NCBI GenBank assembly: GCA_003255065.1 | Contig: QAOA01007183.1 | Location: 292,761-356,760 of the forward strand | From: Cercis canadensis | Lineage: Eukaryota; Streptophyta; Magnoliopsida; Fabales; Fabaceae | Reading direction: 5' to 3' | Length of the DNA stretch: 64,000 nucleotides | Part shown: piece by piece, positions 13,276 through 23,400 of the stretch | Layout: every line of letters starts with the position of its first letter | Numbering within the stretch: the first letter of the stretch is position 1 | The notes under the pieces: generated by a model | The model's input: the letters and a program-made list of their open reading frames with translations, nothing else | What the model was told of the DNA's origin: nothing | Databases searched by the model: none | Position numbers and translations under genes: made by a program

Positions 13276-14151
13276 TGATAAGGATCCGCTTGAAGAAACC
13301 AAGCCAAATCCAATCCAAATTAGCTAAGGATCCCAAGTAAGGTCAAGTAACAGAAAATCAACAAGAAAAGATGAATGGAATTAGGTGAAAACCTTTGATT
13401 ATCAAATCAGGCAACCTAGTTTCAGCAAAGCTTAACTAACCCTCCTTAATCCGAATAATCAACAATCAACATTTACAAGATGGAGAAGTGAATAAACCGC
13501 CACACTCTAGATTGGGGAAAGGGGAGAGTGATAAGGTTTAGGTCCACCATGCTAGGAATCCACCTAGATGGCTTAAGCTCTCCATGGAGAGAACAAGAGA
13601 GAAACTCTCAATTCAAATATCAAATTCTTAATTCTGATCGCTAAAGACAAAGGCTTTAGCTCCTTAAATAGTTTAGGAGAAAAACTAATAAGTCTTAAAA
13701 CAAAATCCTCCAAAAACAAAATACAACTCGGAGTAGTCACTAGTGTGACACGGCCTAAGGACACGGCCGTGTTCTTCAAGATCCTGCCCGTGTTCTTCCT
13801 CCAGAGACGAAATAGGTCTCGGGTGACTTGACACGGCTTCAACACGCCAGTGTTCGATTCTCATCTTGCCCGTGTTCGACTTCCAGCAACTCAGTCACCT
13901 CTGCTTCTGCTACACGACTAAGACACGGCTTGGTTTCAATGGGGACACGGCCGTGTGCTTCAATCTGGGTAGAAACACAAGTGATCCACTTCTCAAGGTT
14001 TGGCTCGCTGCTCTCTGAAGCTAAGCCATTTTCCTTGCATGCTTGTCTCATCAACGCTCCCACATGTAATTGGAGATGCTTTGCCCTAGACCTAGTCAAA
14101 GGTCCAACCAACTCCTCCTTGGACTCGGCTATGCCTCCTTGATCCTCATCA
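13276..14151 (-). mobile_element. Solo LTR-A1, Ty3/gypsy type, at an array inversion boundary
   Basis: An 876-bp unit runs from tgataaggatccgcttgaag to gcctccttgatcctcatca, giving TG...CA ends and imperfect inverted termini (TGATAAGGATC against GATCCTCATCA). The element's sense strand is the minus strand, starting TGATGAGGATCAAGGAGG. It is not array sequence and matches the LTRs at 15906, 39764 and 41902. The flanks are gcttt on the left and gatgg on the right, so there is no target duplication. The array is plus on the left and minus on the right, and both flanks come from the same subunit, so the LTR lies at the centre of a palindrome. No internal retrotransposon region is attached. Confidence 0.85.
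13839..14150 (-). pseudogene. Ty3/gypsy polyprotein C-terminal tail inside LTR-A1
   Basis: Read on the minus strand from the second base of the LTR, the frame stays open for about 103 codons to a stop at 13839-13841. It begins DEDQGGIAESKEELVGPLTR and continues with SRAKHLQLHV. The GPLTRSRAK motif is of the kind found near the end of plant Ty3/gypsy polyproteins, where pol runs a short way into the 3' LTR (established pattern, recalled and not searched). No upstream pol is present, so this is a relic without a start codon. A longer open frame extends past the LTR edge into satellite and is accidental. Confidence 0.65.
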
Positions 14152-15905
14152 GATGGAGTGAAGCGCAAGAAAGCAACCAACCAGCAAGATGGAGAGATGA
14201 GGCAGAAAGCAGTGCTAGGAGGAGATTGTGTGACACGCAAGAAAGCAGTCCTCGAGAAAGACGGAGCACTCGACTTGCAAGAAAGGGATCCACCGGTGAG
14301 AAGAGTGACGAAGATGAAAAGTAATCTCACGGGGTGAAGGAGTGACGAGCACGGGAGCAGTCTTCGGGGTAGATGGAGTACTACGTAAAAAAGCCCACCA
14401 CCAGATATTGGAGCAACGCACTAGAAACTAGTTCTCGGGGGATATGGATTGGCGTGCAAGAAAGCAATTCTCAGGGGCGATGGATTGACGCGGCAAGAAA
14501 GCAATTCTCAGGCGAGATGGAGTCACACGCAAGAAACCATTCTACAAGTGAATAGAGTGACATAGACGACAACGGTAGTCCTTAGGGGAGATGGAGTGAC
14601 GCGCAAGAAAGAAAGCAATCCCCCAGTGAACAGAGAGTGTGTCATACAAGAATGAACTCCTCGGGGGAGATGGAGTGACGCGCAAGAAACCAATCTAAAA
14701 GCGAGTGGTGTGACGCGCAAGAAAGCAATCCTCGGGGAAGAAAAGAATGACGCTCAGGGGAGAGCAATTCTCGGGAGAGATAGAGTGACGCCCAAGAAAA
14801 CCGGTTAACAAAACGAGTTGCGTGAGGCACAAGGAAGCAGTCCTCGAGCGACACGTCACGCACAAGAAACTAGTCCGTCGGTGTCGCAGAAGAAAGCAAT
14901 TCCTGGGGGAGATGGAGTGACGTGCAAGAAACCGGCACGCGGAGTGTCATATACAAGAAAGCTGTCCTTGGGTAAGATGGAGTGACCCGCAAGAAATCAA
15001 TCCACAAGCGAGTGGCTTGACGCGCAAGAAAGAAGTCCTCTGGGGAGAAAGATTGACGCGCAAGAAAGCAATTCACCAGCGAGTGAAGTGATGGAAAAGG
15101 AAATAGTTGTTGGGGGGGGGGGGGAGATTGAGTGAAACGCAAGAAAGCAACCAACAAGCAAGATGTAGTGATGAGACAAAAGCAGTAGTGCTAGGAGGAG
15201 ATTGTGTGACACGCAAGAAAGCAGTCCTCGGGAGAGATAGAGTACTTGACTTGCAAGAAAGGAATCCATCGGTGAGGAGAGTGACGCAGATGAAAAGCCA
15301 GTTATTGGAGCGACGCACTAGAAAGTAGTCCTCGGGGTAGATGGATTGGAGTGCAAGAAAGCAATTCTCGGGGGCGATGGATTGACGCGGCAAGAGAGCA
15401 ATTCTCAGGGGAGCTGGAGTCACGCTCAAGAAACCATTCTACAAGCAAGTAGAGTGACACAGACGACAACAGCAGTCTTTGGGGGAGATGGAGTGACGCG
15501 CAAGCAAGAAAGCAATCCTCCAGTGAATAGAGAGTGTATTATACAAGAACGAACTCCTCAGGGGAGATAGAGTGACGCGCAAGTAAGAAAGTAATCCACC
15601 AGTGAACAGAGAGTGTGTCATACAAGAACGAACTCCTCAGGGGAGATGGAGTGACGCGCAAAAAACGGGCACGCGGACTGAAGTGTTGCGAAAGGAAGTA
15701 GTTGTCGGGTGGAGATGGAGTAAAGCGCAAGAAAGCAACCAACCTGCAAGAAGGAGTGATGAGCCAGAAAGCAGTGCTAAGAAGGACATTGTGTGACACG
15801 TAAGAAAGCAGTCCTTAGGAGAGACGGAGTACTCGACCTCCACCGGTGAGAAGAGTGACACAGATGAAAAGCAATCCCACGGGGTGAAGGAGTGACGAGC
15901 ACGGG
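14152..15905 (-). repeat. Satellite array A, segment 2 (minus orientation)
   Basis: The same subunits as in segment 1 appear here as their reverse complement, for example gatggagtgaagcgcaagaa and aaccggttaacaaaacg near 14800. The first bases mirror the subunit at the end of segment 1. A run of G near 15113-15124 corresponds to the variable poly-C position. The array continues without loss across the LTR-A2 insertion, apart from the target duplication. Confidence 0.9.
15901..15905. other. Target site duplication of LTR-A2, left copy (acggg)
   Basis: acggg at 15901-15905 is repeated at 17446-17450 on the far side of LTR-A2. A 5-bp duplication is usual for plant LTR retrotransposon integration. 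Confidence 0.9.
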
Positions 15906-16537
15906 TGATAAGGATCCACTTGAAGAAACCAAGCAAATCCAATCCAAATTAGCCAAGGATCCCAAGTAAGGTCAAGTAACAGAAAATTAAGAAAAGATGA
16001 ATGGAATTATGTGAAAACCTTTGATTATCAAATTAGGCAACCTAGTTTCAGCAAAGCTTAACTAACCCTCCTTAATCCGAATAATCAACAATCAACATGA
16101 ACAAGATGGAGAAGTGAATAAACCGCCACACTCTAGATTGGGGGAAAGGGGAGAGTGATAAGGTTTAGGTCCACCATGCTAGGAATCCACCTAGATGGCT
16201 TAAGCTCTCCATGGAGAGAACAAGAGAGAAACTCTCAATTCAATTATCAAATTCTTAATTCTGATTGCTAAAGACAAAGGCTTTAGCTCCTTAAATAGTT
16301 TAGGAGAAAAACTAATAAGTCTTAATACAAAATGCTCCAAAAGCAAAAATTACAACTTGGAATAGTCACTAGTGTGACACGGCCGTGTTCTCCAAGTTCC
16401 TGCCCGTGTTCTTCCTCCAGAGACGAGATAGGCCTTAGGTGACTTGACACGGCTTCAACACGCCCGTGTTCGATTCTCATCTTGCCCGTGTTCGACTTCC
16501 AGTAACTTAATTGCCTCTGCTTCTGCTACACGGCTAA

Positions 16538-16542
16538 GACAC
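16538..16542. other. Target site duplication of LTR-B1, left copy (gacac)
   Basis: gacac at 16538-16542 recurs at 17216-17220. The uninterrupted LTR-A1 has one copy at the matching point (near 13922). Confidence 0.9.
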
Positions 16543-16543
16543 T

Positions 16544-16783
16544 GATGCGAATCAGCTTGCTACATGCCCTAACCCTAGGAGTGTTCATGATCCCTTGCTT
16601 GGAGTTGGAGGCCCGATGACTAGAAGCAGAGCTAAGCGAGTGAGAGAGGCATTGTTGAGCCTAGTCCAAGAGGTGCAGACCAAAGAAAGAGCAGCTGGGC
16701 CAAGTTCAGAGTTGAGATGGATCACTTATCTGTCTCTTGTAGAAGGTGCACATGGGCCAGCTTGGAGCCCAAGTTTGGAGTAG
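16544..16783 (+). pseudogene. Ty3/gypsy polyprotein C-terminal tail inside LTR-B1
   Basis: From the second base of the LTR the plus strand is open for 79 codons to a stop at 16781-16783. It begins DANQLATCPNPRSVHDPLLG, then VGGPMTRSRAKRVREALLSL and a charged tail. GPMTRSRAK matches the GPLTRSRAK of LTR-A in the same phase relative to the LTR start, so both families let pol run into the LTR. No upstream pol is present. It has no function here beyond marking family and orientation. Confidence 0.65.
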
Positions 16784-16973
16784 GCCAAAAATAATGTTTA
16801 ATTTAATTAGTTTTATTTTTGGGCTTTTATGTTTATGGGCCAAATCGTTTAATTAGTTTAAATTCGTTTTTAATATTTTGGGCCTTTATATCTATGGGCC
16901 AAACTGGGTATTAGGGTTTTATTAACTTTCTTAGAGGATCCATCATAGCTTGTAGCCTCCTAGCCGAATTGCC

Positions 16974-16980
16974 TATATAA
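16974..16980 (+). promoter_or_regulatory. TATA box of LTR-B1
   Basis: tatataa in the context gaattgcctatataaggaat lies about 432 bp into the LTR, a plausible U3 position. The same box is kept in LTR-B3 at 52124-52130. Transcription would run rightward. Activity is inferred only. Confidence 0.6.
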
Positions 16981-17445
16981 GGAATTCGTGTATGCCTTTG
17001 CAAAACAGTTTTGGAGATTAATAGTATTCAGTTTCTGAATTATTGAGTTTCTCTGGATTGAGAGCTTCCCTGTTGTTCTTGGGCAAAGAACTTGAACTTG
17101 AACTTACCAAGGATCCTTCCTTGCTAAGGGTTCACCCTATTGAGATAACCAAGGTCATCCCACAGTTTGGTATCCAGACACTCCGTTTCGATCCTTCGGG
17201 TACGCGAACGCATCAGACACGGCTTGGCTTCAATGGGGACACGGCCATGTGCTTCAATCTGGGCAGAAACACAAGTGATCCACTTCTCATGGTTTGGCTC
17301 GCTGCTCTCTGAAGCTAAGCCATTTTCCTTGCATGCTTGTCTCATCAACGTTCCCACATGCAATTGGAGATGCTTTGCCCTAGACCTATTCAAAGGTCCA
17401 ACCAACTCCTCCTTGGGCTCAGTTATGCCTCCTTGATCCTCATCA

Positions 17446-17787
17446 ACGGGAGCAGTCTTCGGGGTAGATGGAGTGCTGCGTAAGAAATCCCACCACCAGT
17501 TATTGGAGCGACGCACTAGAAAGTAGTCATCGGGGGAGATGGATTGGCGTGCAAGAAACCAATTCTCAGGAGAGATGGAGTCACGCGCAAGAAACCATTC
17601 TACAAGCGAGTAGAGTGACACAGACGACAGCAGCAGTCCTTGGGGGAGATGGAGTGACGCGCAAGAAGGAAAAGCAATCCCCCAGTGAACAGAGAGTGTG
17701 TTATACAAGAACGAACTCCTCGGGGGAGATTGAGTGACGCGCAAGAAACCGCCACGCGGAGTGAAGTGATGCGAAAGGAAGTAATTG
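17446..17787 (-). repeat. Satellite array A, segment 3 (minus orientation)
   Basis: The segment is 342 bp of minus-oriented subunits between LTR-A2 and the LTR-B2 fragment. It includes the marker gacacagacgacagcagcag near 17616. The first five bases are the right-hand target duplication of LTR-A2. Confidence 0.9.
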
Positions 17788-18005
17788 TGATGCGAATCAG
17801 CTTGCTACATGCCCTAACCCTAGGAGTGTTCATGATCCCTTGCTTGGAGTTGGAGGCCCGATGACTAGAAGCAGAGCTAAGCGAGTGAGAGAGGCATTGT
17901 TGAGCCTAGTCCAAGAGGTGCAGACCAAAGAAAGAGCAGTTGGGCCAAGTTCAGAGTTGAGATGGATCACTTATCTGTCAGAGAGTTGAGCAGTTGGGCC
18001 AAGTT
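17788..18005 (+). mobile_element. Truncated LTR-B2 fragment with rearranged 3' end
   Basis: The first 192 bp (17788-17979) match LTR-B1 from its TGATGCG end to ttatctgtc, including the GPMTRSRAK codons. Then agagagttgagcagttgggc and caagtt follow, which repeat a word present about 50 bp upstream (near 17934). The array then resumes at gggggtgatgg. The remaining 480 bp of the LTR are missing. No target duplication can be seen (left flank aattg). The copied tail looks like filler DNA made during end-joining repair. Confidence 0.82.
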
Positions 18006-20438
18006 GGGGGTGATGGAGTGACGCGCAAGCAAGAAAGCAATCCCCCAGTGAACAGAGAGTGTGTCATACAAGAACAAACACCTCGGGGGAGATTGAGTGA
18101 CGTGCAAGAAACAGGCACGCGGAGTGTCATATACGAGAAAGCAGTCCTTGAGCGAGATAGAGTGACGTGTAAGAAACCAATCCAAGAGCGAGTGGCATGA
18201 CGCGCAAGAAAGCAGTCCTCCGGGGGGAAAGATTGACTCGCAGGAAAGCAATTCACCAGCGAGTGAAGTGATGCGAAAAGAAGTAGTTGTCGGGGGGGGG
18301 GAGATGGAGTGAAGCGCATGAAAGCAACCAACCAGCAAGATGGAGTGATGAGGCAGAAAGCAGTGCTAAGAGGAGATTGTGTGACACGCAAGAAAGAAGT
18401 CCTGGGGAGAGACAGATTACTTGACTTGCAAGAAAGGAATCCACCGGAGAGGAGAGTGACGCAGATGAAAAGCCAGTTATTGGAGCGACGCACTAGAAAG
18501 TAGTCCTCAGGGGAGATGGATTGGCGTGCAAGAAAGCAATTCTCGGGGGCGATGGATTGACGCGGCAAGAAATCAATTCTCAGGGGAGATGGAGTCACGC
18601 GCAAGAAACCATTCTGCAAGCGAGTAGAGTGACACAGACGACAGCAGCAGTCCATGGGGGAGATGGAGTGACGCGCAAGCAAGAAAGCAATCCCCCAGTG
18701 AACAGAGAGTGTGTACAAGAACGAACTCCTCGAGGGAGATTGAGTGACGCGCAAGAAACAGGCACGCGGAGTGAAGTGATGCGAAAGGAAGTGGTTGTAT
18801 GGGTGGACATGGAGTGAAGCGCAAGAAAGCAACCAACTAGCAAGATGGAGTGATGAGCCAGAAAGCAGTGCTAAGAAAGACATTGTGTGACACGTAAGAA
18901 AGCAGTCATCGGGCGAGACGGAGTACTCGACTTGCAAGAAAGGAATACACCAGTGAGAAGAGTGACGAAGATGAAAAGCAATCTCACGGGGTGAGGGAGT
19001 GACAAGCACGGGAGCAGTCTTCGGGGAAGATGGAGTACTGCATAAAAAAGCCCACCACCAGATATTGGAGCAACGTACAGGAAACTAGTTCTCGGGGGAT
19101 ATGGATTGGCGTGCAAGAAAGCAATTTTCAGGGGCGATGGATTGACGCGACAAGAAAGCAATTCTCAGGGGAGATGGAGTCACACGCAAGAAACCATTCT
19201 ACAAGTAAATAGAGTGACACAGACGACAGCAGCAGTCCTTACGGGAGATGGAGAGAGAGCGAGTGGCATGACGCGCAAGAAAGCAGTCCTCCGGGGGGAA
19301 GGATTGACTCGCAAGAAAGCAATTCACCAGTGAACAGAGAGTGTGTCATACAAGAACGAACTCCTCGGGGGAGATAGAGTGACGCGCAAGAAACCAATCA
19401 AAAAGCAAGTGGCGTGACGTGCAAGAAAGCAATCCTCGGGGAATAAAAGAATGACGCTCAGGGGAGAGCAATTCTTGGGGGTGATAGAGTGATGCGCAAG
19501 AAAACCGGTTAACAAAACGAGTTGCGTGAGGCCCAAGGAGCAGTCCTCGAGCGACACGTCACGCACAAGAAACTAGTCCGTCGATGTCGCAAAAGAAAGC
19601 AATTCCTGGGGGAGATGGAGTGACATGCAAGAAACCGGCACGCGGAGTGTCATATACGAGAAAGCAGTCCTTGGGCTAGATGGAGTGACCCGCAAGAAAC
19701 CAATCAAAAAGCAAGTGGCGTGACGTGCAAGAAAGCAATCCTCGGGGAATAAAAGAATGACGCTCAGGGGAGAGCAATTCTTGGGGGAGATAGAGTGATG
19801 CGCAAGAAAACCGGTTAACAAAACGAGTTGCGTGAGGCCCAAGGAGCAGTCCTCGAGCGACACGTCACGCACAAGAAACTAGTCCGTCGATGTCGCACAA
19901 GAAAGCAATTCCTGGGGGAGATGGAGTGACATGCAAGAAACCGGCACGCGGAGTGTCATATACGAGAAAGCAGTCCTTGGGCTAGATGGAGTGACCCGCA
20001 AGAAACCAATCCACAAGCAAGTGGCCTGACGCGCAAGAAATAAGTCCTCCGGGGAGAAAGATTGACGCGCAAGAAAGCAATTCACCAGCGAGTTAAGTGA
20101 TGCGAAATGAAATAGTTGTCGGGGGTGGGGAGGGGGGGAGATTGATTGAAGCGCAAGAAAGCGACCAACCTGCAAGATAGAGTGATGAGGCAGAAAACAA
20201 TGCTAGGAGGAGATTGTGTGACACACAAGAAAGCAGTCCTCGGGAGAGACGGAGTACTCGAGTTGCAAGAAAGGAATACACAGGTGAAAAAAGTGACGAA
20301 GATGAAAAGCAATCTCGCGGGGTGAGGGAGTGACGAGCACGGGAGCAGTCTTCGGGGAAGATAGAGTACTGCATAAAAAAGCCCACCACCATATATTGGA
20401 GCAACGCACAAGAAACTAGTTCTCGGGGGATATGGATT
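18006..20438 (-). repeat. Satellite array A, segment 4 (minus orientation)
   Basis: Minus-oriented subunits run up to the orientation switch at 20436-20439. The block order on the reverse strand (18870-19160) matches 39370-39660 of the plus array, and 19573-20400 matches 34430-35100, so this is an inverted copy of blocks found elsewhere in the window. A small break lies near 19250, where gagatggagagagagcgagtg joins two unrelated subunits. Confidence 0.9.
19394..19895 (-). repeat. 306-bp tandem duplication within array A
   Basis: The stretch with aaaaccggttaacaaaacg at 19501 recurs at 19807, an offset of 306 bp, with near-identical flanking subunits (aaccaatcaaaaagcaagtg at about 19392 and 19698). 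It is a local duplication of the gttaaccggtt block type. Confidence 0.75.
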
Positions 20439-23400
20439 ACACGCTCTGTTCAATGGGGGATTGCTTTCTTGCTTGCGCGTCACTCCATCACTCCCAAGGA
20501 CTGTTGCTGTCGTCAATGTCACTCTACTCGCTTGTAAAATAGTTTCTACCGCGTGACTCCATCTCCCCTGAGAATTGGTTTCTTGCCGCGTCAATCCATC
20601 TACCCCGAGAATTGGTTTCTTGCTCGCCAATCCATCTCCCCTGATGACTACTTTCTAGTGCATTGCTCCAATAACTGGTGGTGGGCTTTCTTACGTAGCA
20701 CTCCATCTACCCCGAAGACTGCTCCCGTGCTCGTCACTCCTTCACCCCGTGGGATTGCTTTTCATCTGCGTCACTCTTCTCACCGGTGGATTACTTTCTT
20801 GCAGGTCGAGTACTCCGTCTCTCCTGAGGACTGCTTTCTTACGTATCACACAATGTCCTTCTTAGCACTACTTTCTTGCTCATCACTCCATCTTGTTGGT
20901 TGGTTGCTTTCTTGCGCTTCACTCCATCTCCACCCCGACAACTACTTCCTTTCGCAACACTTCACTCCGTGTGCCGGTTTCTTGCGCGTCACTCAATCTC
21001 CCCCGAGGAGTTCGTTCTTGTATAACACACTCTCTGTTCACTGGGGGATTGCTTTCTTACTTGCGCGTCACTCCATCTCCCCCAAGGACTGCTGCTGTCG
21101 TCTGTGTCACTCTATTCGCTTGTAGAATAGTTTGTTGCGCGTGACTCCATCTCCCCTGGGAATTGGTTTCTTGCCGCGTCAATCCATCGCCCCCGAGAAT
21201 TGGTTTCTTGCACGCCAATCCATCACCCCCGATGACTACTTTTTTGTGCGTCGCTCCAATAACTGGTAGTGGGCTTTCTTACGCAGCACTCTATCTACCC
21301 CGAAGACTGCTCCCGTGCTCGTCACTCCTTCACCCCGTGAGATTACTTTTCATCTGCGTCACTCTTCTCACCGGTGGATTTCTTTCTTGCAGGTCGAGTA
21401 CTCCGTCTCTCCTAAGGACTGCTTTCTTACGTGTCACACAATGTCCTTCTTAGCACTGCTTTCTGGCTCATCACTCCTTCTTGCTGGTTGGTTGCTTTCT
21501 TGCGCTTCACTTCATCTCCACCCCGACAACTACTTCCTTTCGCAACACTTCACTCCGCGTGCCGGTTTCTTGCGCGTCACTCAATCTCCCCCGAGGAGTT
21601 CGTTCTTGTATAACACACTCTCTGTTCACTGGGGGATTGCTTTCTTGCTTGCGCGTCACTCCATCTCCCCCAAGGACTGCTGCTGTCGTCTGTGTCACTC
21701 TATTCGCTTGTAGAATAGTTTGTTGCGCGTGACTCCATCTCCCCTGAGAATTGCTTTCTTGCCGTGTCAATCCATCACCCCCGAGAATTGCTTTCTTGCA
21801 CGCCAATCCATCTTCCTCGATGACTACTTTCTAGTGCGTCGTTCCAATAACTGGTGGTGGGCTTTCTTACGCAGCACTCCATCTACCCAGAAGACTGCTC
21901 CCATGCTCGTCACTCTTTCACCCCGTGGGATTGCTTTTCATCTGCGTCACTCTTCTCACCGGTGGATTCCTTTCTTGCGTGTCACACAATCTCCTCCTAG
22001 CACTGCTTTCTGCCTCATCACTCTATCTTGCTGGTTGGTTGCTTTCTTGCGCTTCACTCCATCTCCCCCCCCCCCCCCCGATAACTACTTGCTTTCGCAT
22101 CAACTCACTCGTTGTTGAATTACTTTCTTGCGCGTCAATCTTTCCCCCCTGAGGACTGCTTTCTTGCGTGTCATACCACTCGCTTATGGATTGGTTTCTT
22201 GCGGGTCACTCCATCTCCCCTAAGGATTGCTGCTGTAGTCTGTGTCACTCTATTCACTTGTAAAATGGTTTCTTGCGTATGACTCCATATCCCCTAAGAA
22301 TTGTTTTCTTGCCACGTCAATCCATCACCCCCGAGAATTACTTTCTTGCACGCCAATCCATATCCCCTGAGAACTAGTTTCTAGTGCGCTGCTCTAATAA
22401 CTAGCGGTGGGCTTTTTTACGCAGTACTCTATCTACCCCAAAGATTGCTCCCGTGCTCGTCACTCCTTCACCCCATGAGATTGCTTTTCATCTTCGTCAC
22501 TCTTCTCACAGGTGGATTCCTTTCTTGCAAGTCGAGTACTCTGTCTCTCCCGAGGACTACTTTCTTGCGTGTCACACAATCTCCTCCTAGCACTGCTTTC
22601 TGCCTCATCACTCCATCTTGCTGGTTGGTTGCTTTCTTGCGCTTCACTAAATATCCCCGCCCTCCCCTCGACAACTATTTCCTTTCGCATCACTTCCCTT
22701 GCTAGTGAATTGCTTTCTGACGCGTCAATCTTTCTCCCCGGAGGACTGCTTTCTTGCGCGTCATACCACTCGATTATGGATTGGTTTCTTGCAGGTCACT
22801 CCATCTTGCCCTAGGATAGCTTTCTCGTATATGACACTCCGCGTGCCGGTTTCTTGCACGTCACTCCATCTCCCCCAGGAATTGCTTTCTTGTGCGACAC
22901 CGATGGACTAGTTTCTTGTGCGTGACGTGTCGATCGAGAACTGCTTCCTTGCGCCTCACGCAACTCGTTTTGTTAACCGGTTTTCTTGCGCGTCACTCTA
23001 TCTCCCCTAGGAATTGCTCTCCCCTGAGCATCATTCTTTTCTACCCCGAGGATTGCTTTCTTGCGGTCACTCCACTCGCATTTAGGTTGCTTTCTTGCAC
23101 GCCAATCCATAACCCCCGAGTACTACTTTCTAATGCGTCGCTCCAATAACTGGCTTTTCATCTGCACCACTTTCCTCACCGGTGGATTACTTTCTTGCAG
23201 GTTGAGTACTCCGTCTCTCCTGAGGACTGCTTTCTTACGTGTCACACAATGTCCTTCTTAGCACTGCTTTCTTGCTCATCACTCCATCTTGCTGGTTGGT
23301 TGCTTTCTTGCGTTTCACTCCATCTCCACCACGACAATTACTTCCTTTCGCATCACTTCACTCCGCGTGCAGGTTTCTTGCACGTCACTCAATCTCCCCC

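Larger units (their letters stand above)
16543..17215 (+). mobile_element. Solo LTR-B1, nested in LTR-A2, with intact target duplication
   Basis: A 673-bp unit has perfect 7-bp inverted ends, TGATGCG at 16543 and CGCATCA at 17209-17215. The pentamer gacac lies on each side (16538-16542 and 17216-17220). LTR-A1 shows the empty site as a single aagacacggcttgg. The body is AT-rich with several gggcc..ttta words and a tatataa box, unlike the GC-richer array. It is in plus orientation, opposite to the host LTR-A2. It inserted after LTR-A2, which gives a clear order of events. Confidence 0.93.
16455..17444 (-). pseudogene. Polyprotein C-terminal tail in LTR-A2, split by LTR-B1
   Basis: On the minus strand from 17444 the frame encodes DEDQGGITEPKEELVGPLNR then SRAKHLQ, the same tail as in LTR-A1 with T changed to N in the GPxTRSRAK motif. 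It is cut after ...IEAKPCL by LTR-B1 (16543-17215). The remaining C-terminal part lies at 16455-16542 and ends in a stop at the same place as in LTR-A1. The reading beyond the insertion is therefore broken. A minus-strand open frame running on through the LTR-B end is accidental. Confidence 0.6.
15906..17445 (-). mobile_element. Solo LTR-A2 with intact target duplication, carrying a nested LTR-B
   Basis: The unit starts tgataaggatccacttgaag and ends ccttgatcctcatca. The five bases acggg precede it (15901-15905) and follow it (17446-17450). Removing the element and one acggg restores a continuous array reading gagcacgggagcagtcttcg. This is direct evidence for a typical LTR insertion reduced to a solo LTR. 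Without the nested 673-bp LTR-B1 and its 5-bp duplication, the LTR is 862 bp, close to the 876 bp of LTR-A1. Sense strand is minus. Confidence 0.92.

Noticed and set aside
17166..17179. tttggtatccagac as a methionine-tRNA primer binding site, which would place the LTR end just upstream
   Set aside because: It lies inside the LTR as defined by the TGATGCG/CGCATCA ends and the gacac duplication, and it departs from the usual tggtatcagagc.
16543..17215. LTR-B1 as a DNA transposon (MITE) because of 7-bp inverted ends TGATGCG / CGCATCA
   Set aside because: The ends are TG...CA, the target duplication is 5 bp, the unit carries a TATA box and a polyprotein tail with GPMTRSRAK; short inverted ends are normal for LTRs.
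16974..17215. The nested LTR-B promoter driving a neighbouring gene
   Set aside because: There is no gene downstream; the TATA box faces LTR-A2 and satellite sequence.
13276..17445. LTR-A1 and LTR-A2 as the two LTRs of one full-length element
   Set aside because: They have the same orientation, but the DNA between them is satellite, LTR-A2 has its own complete target duplication, and LTR-A1 has none matching it.
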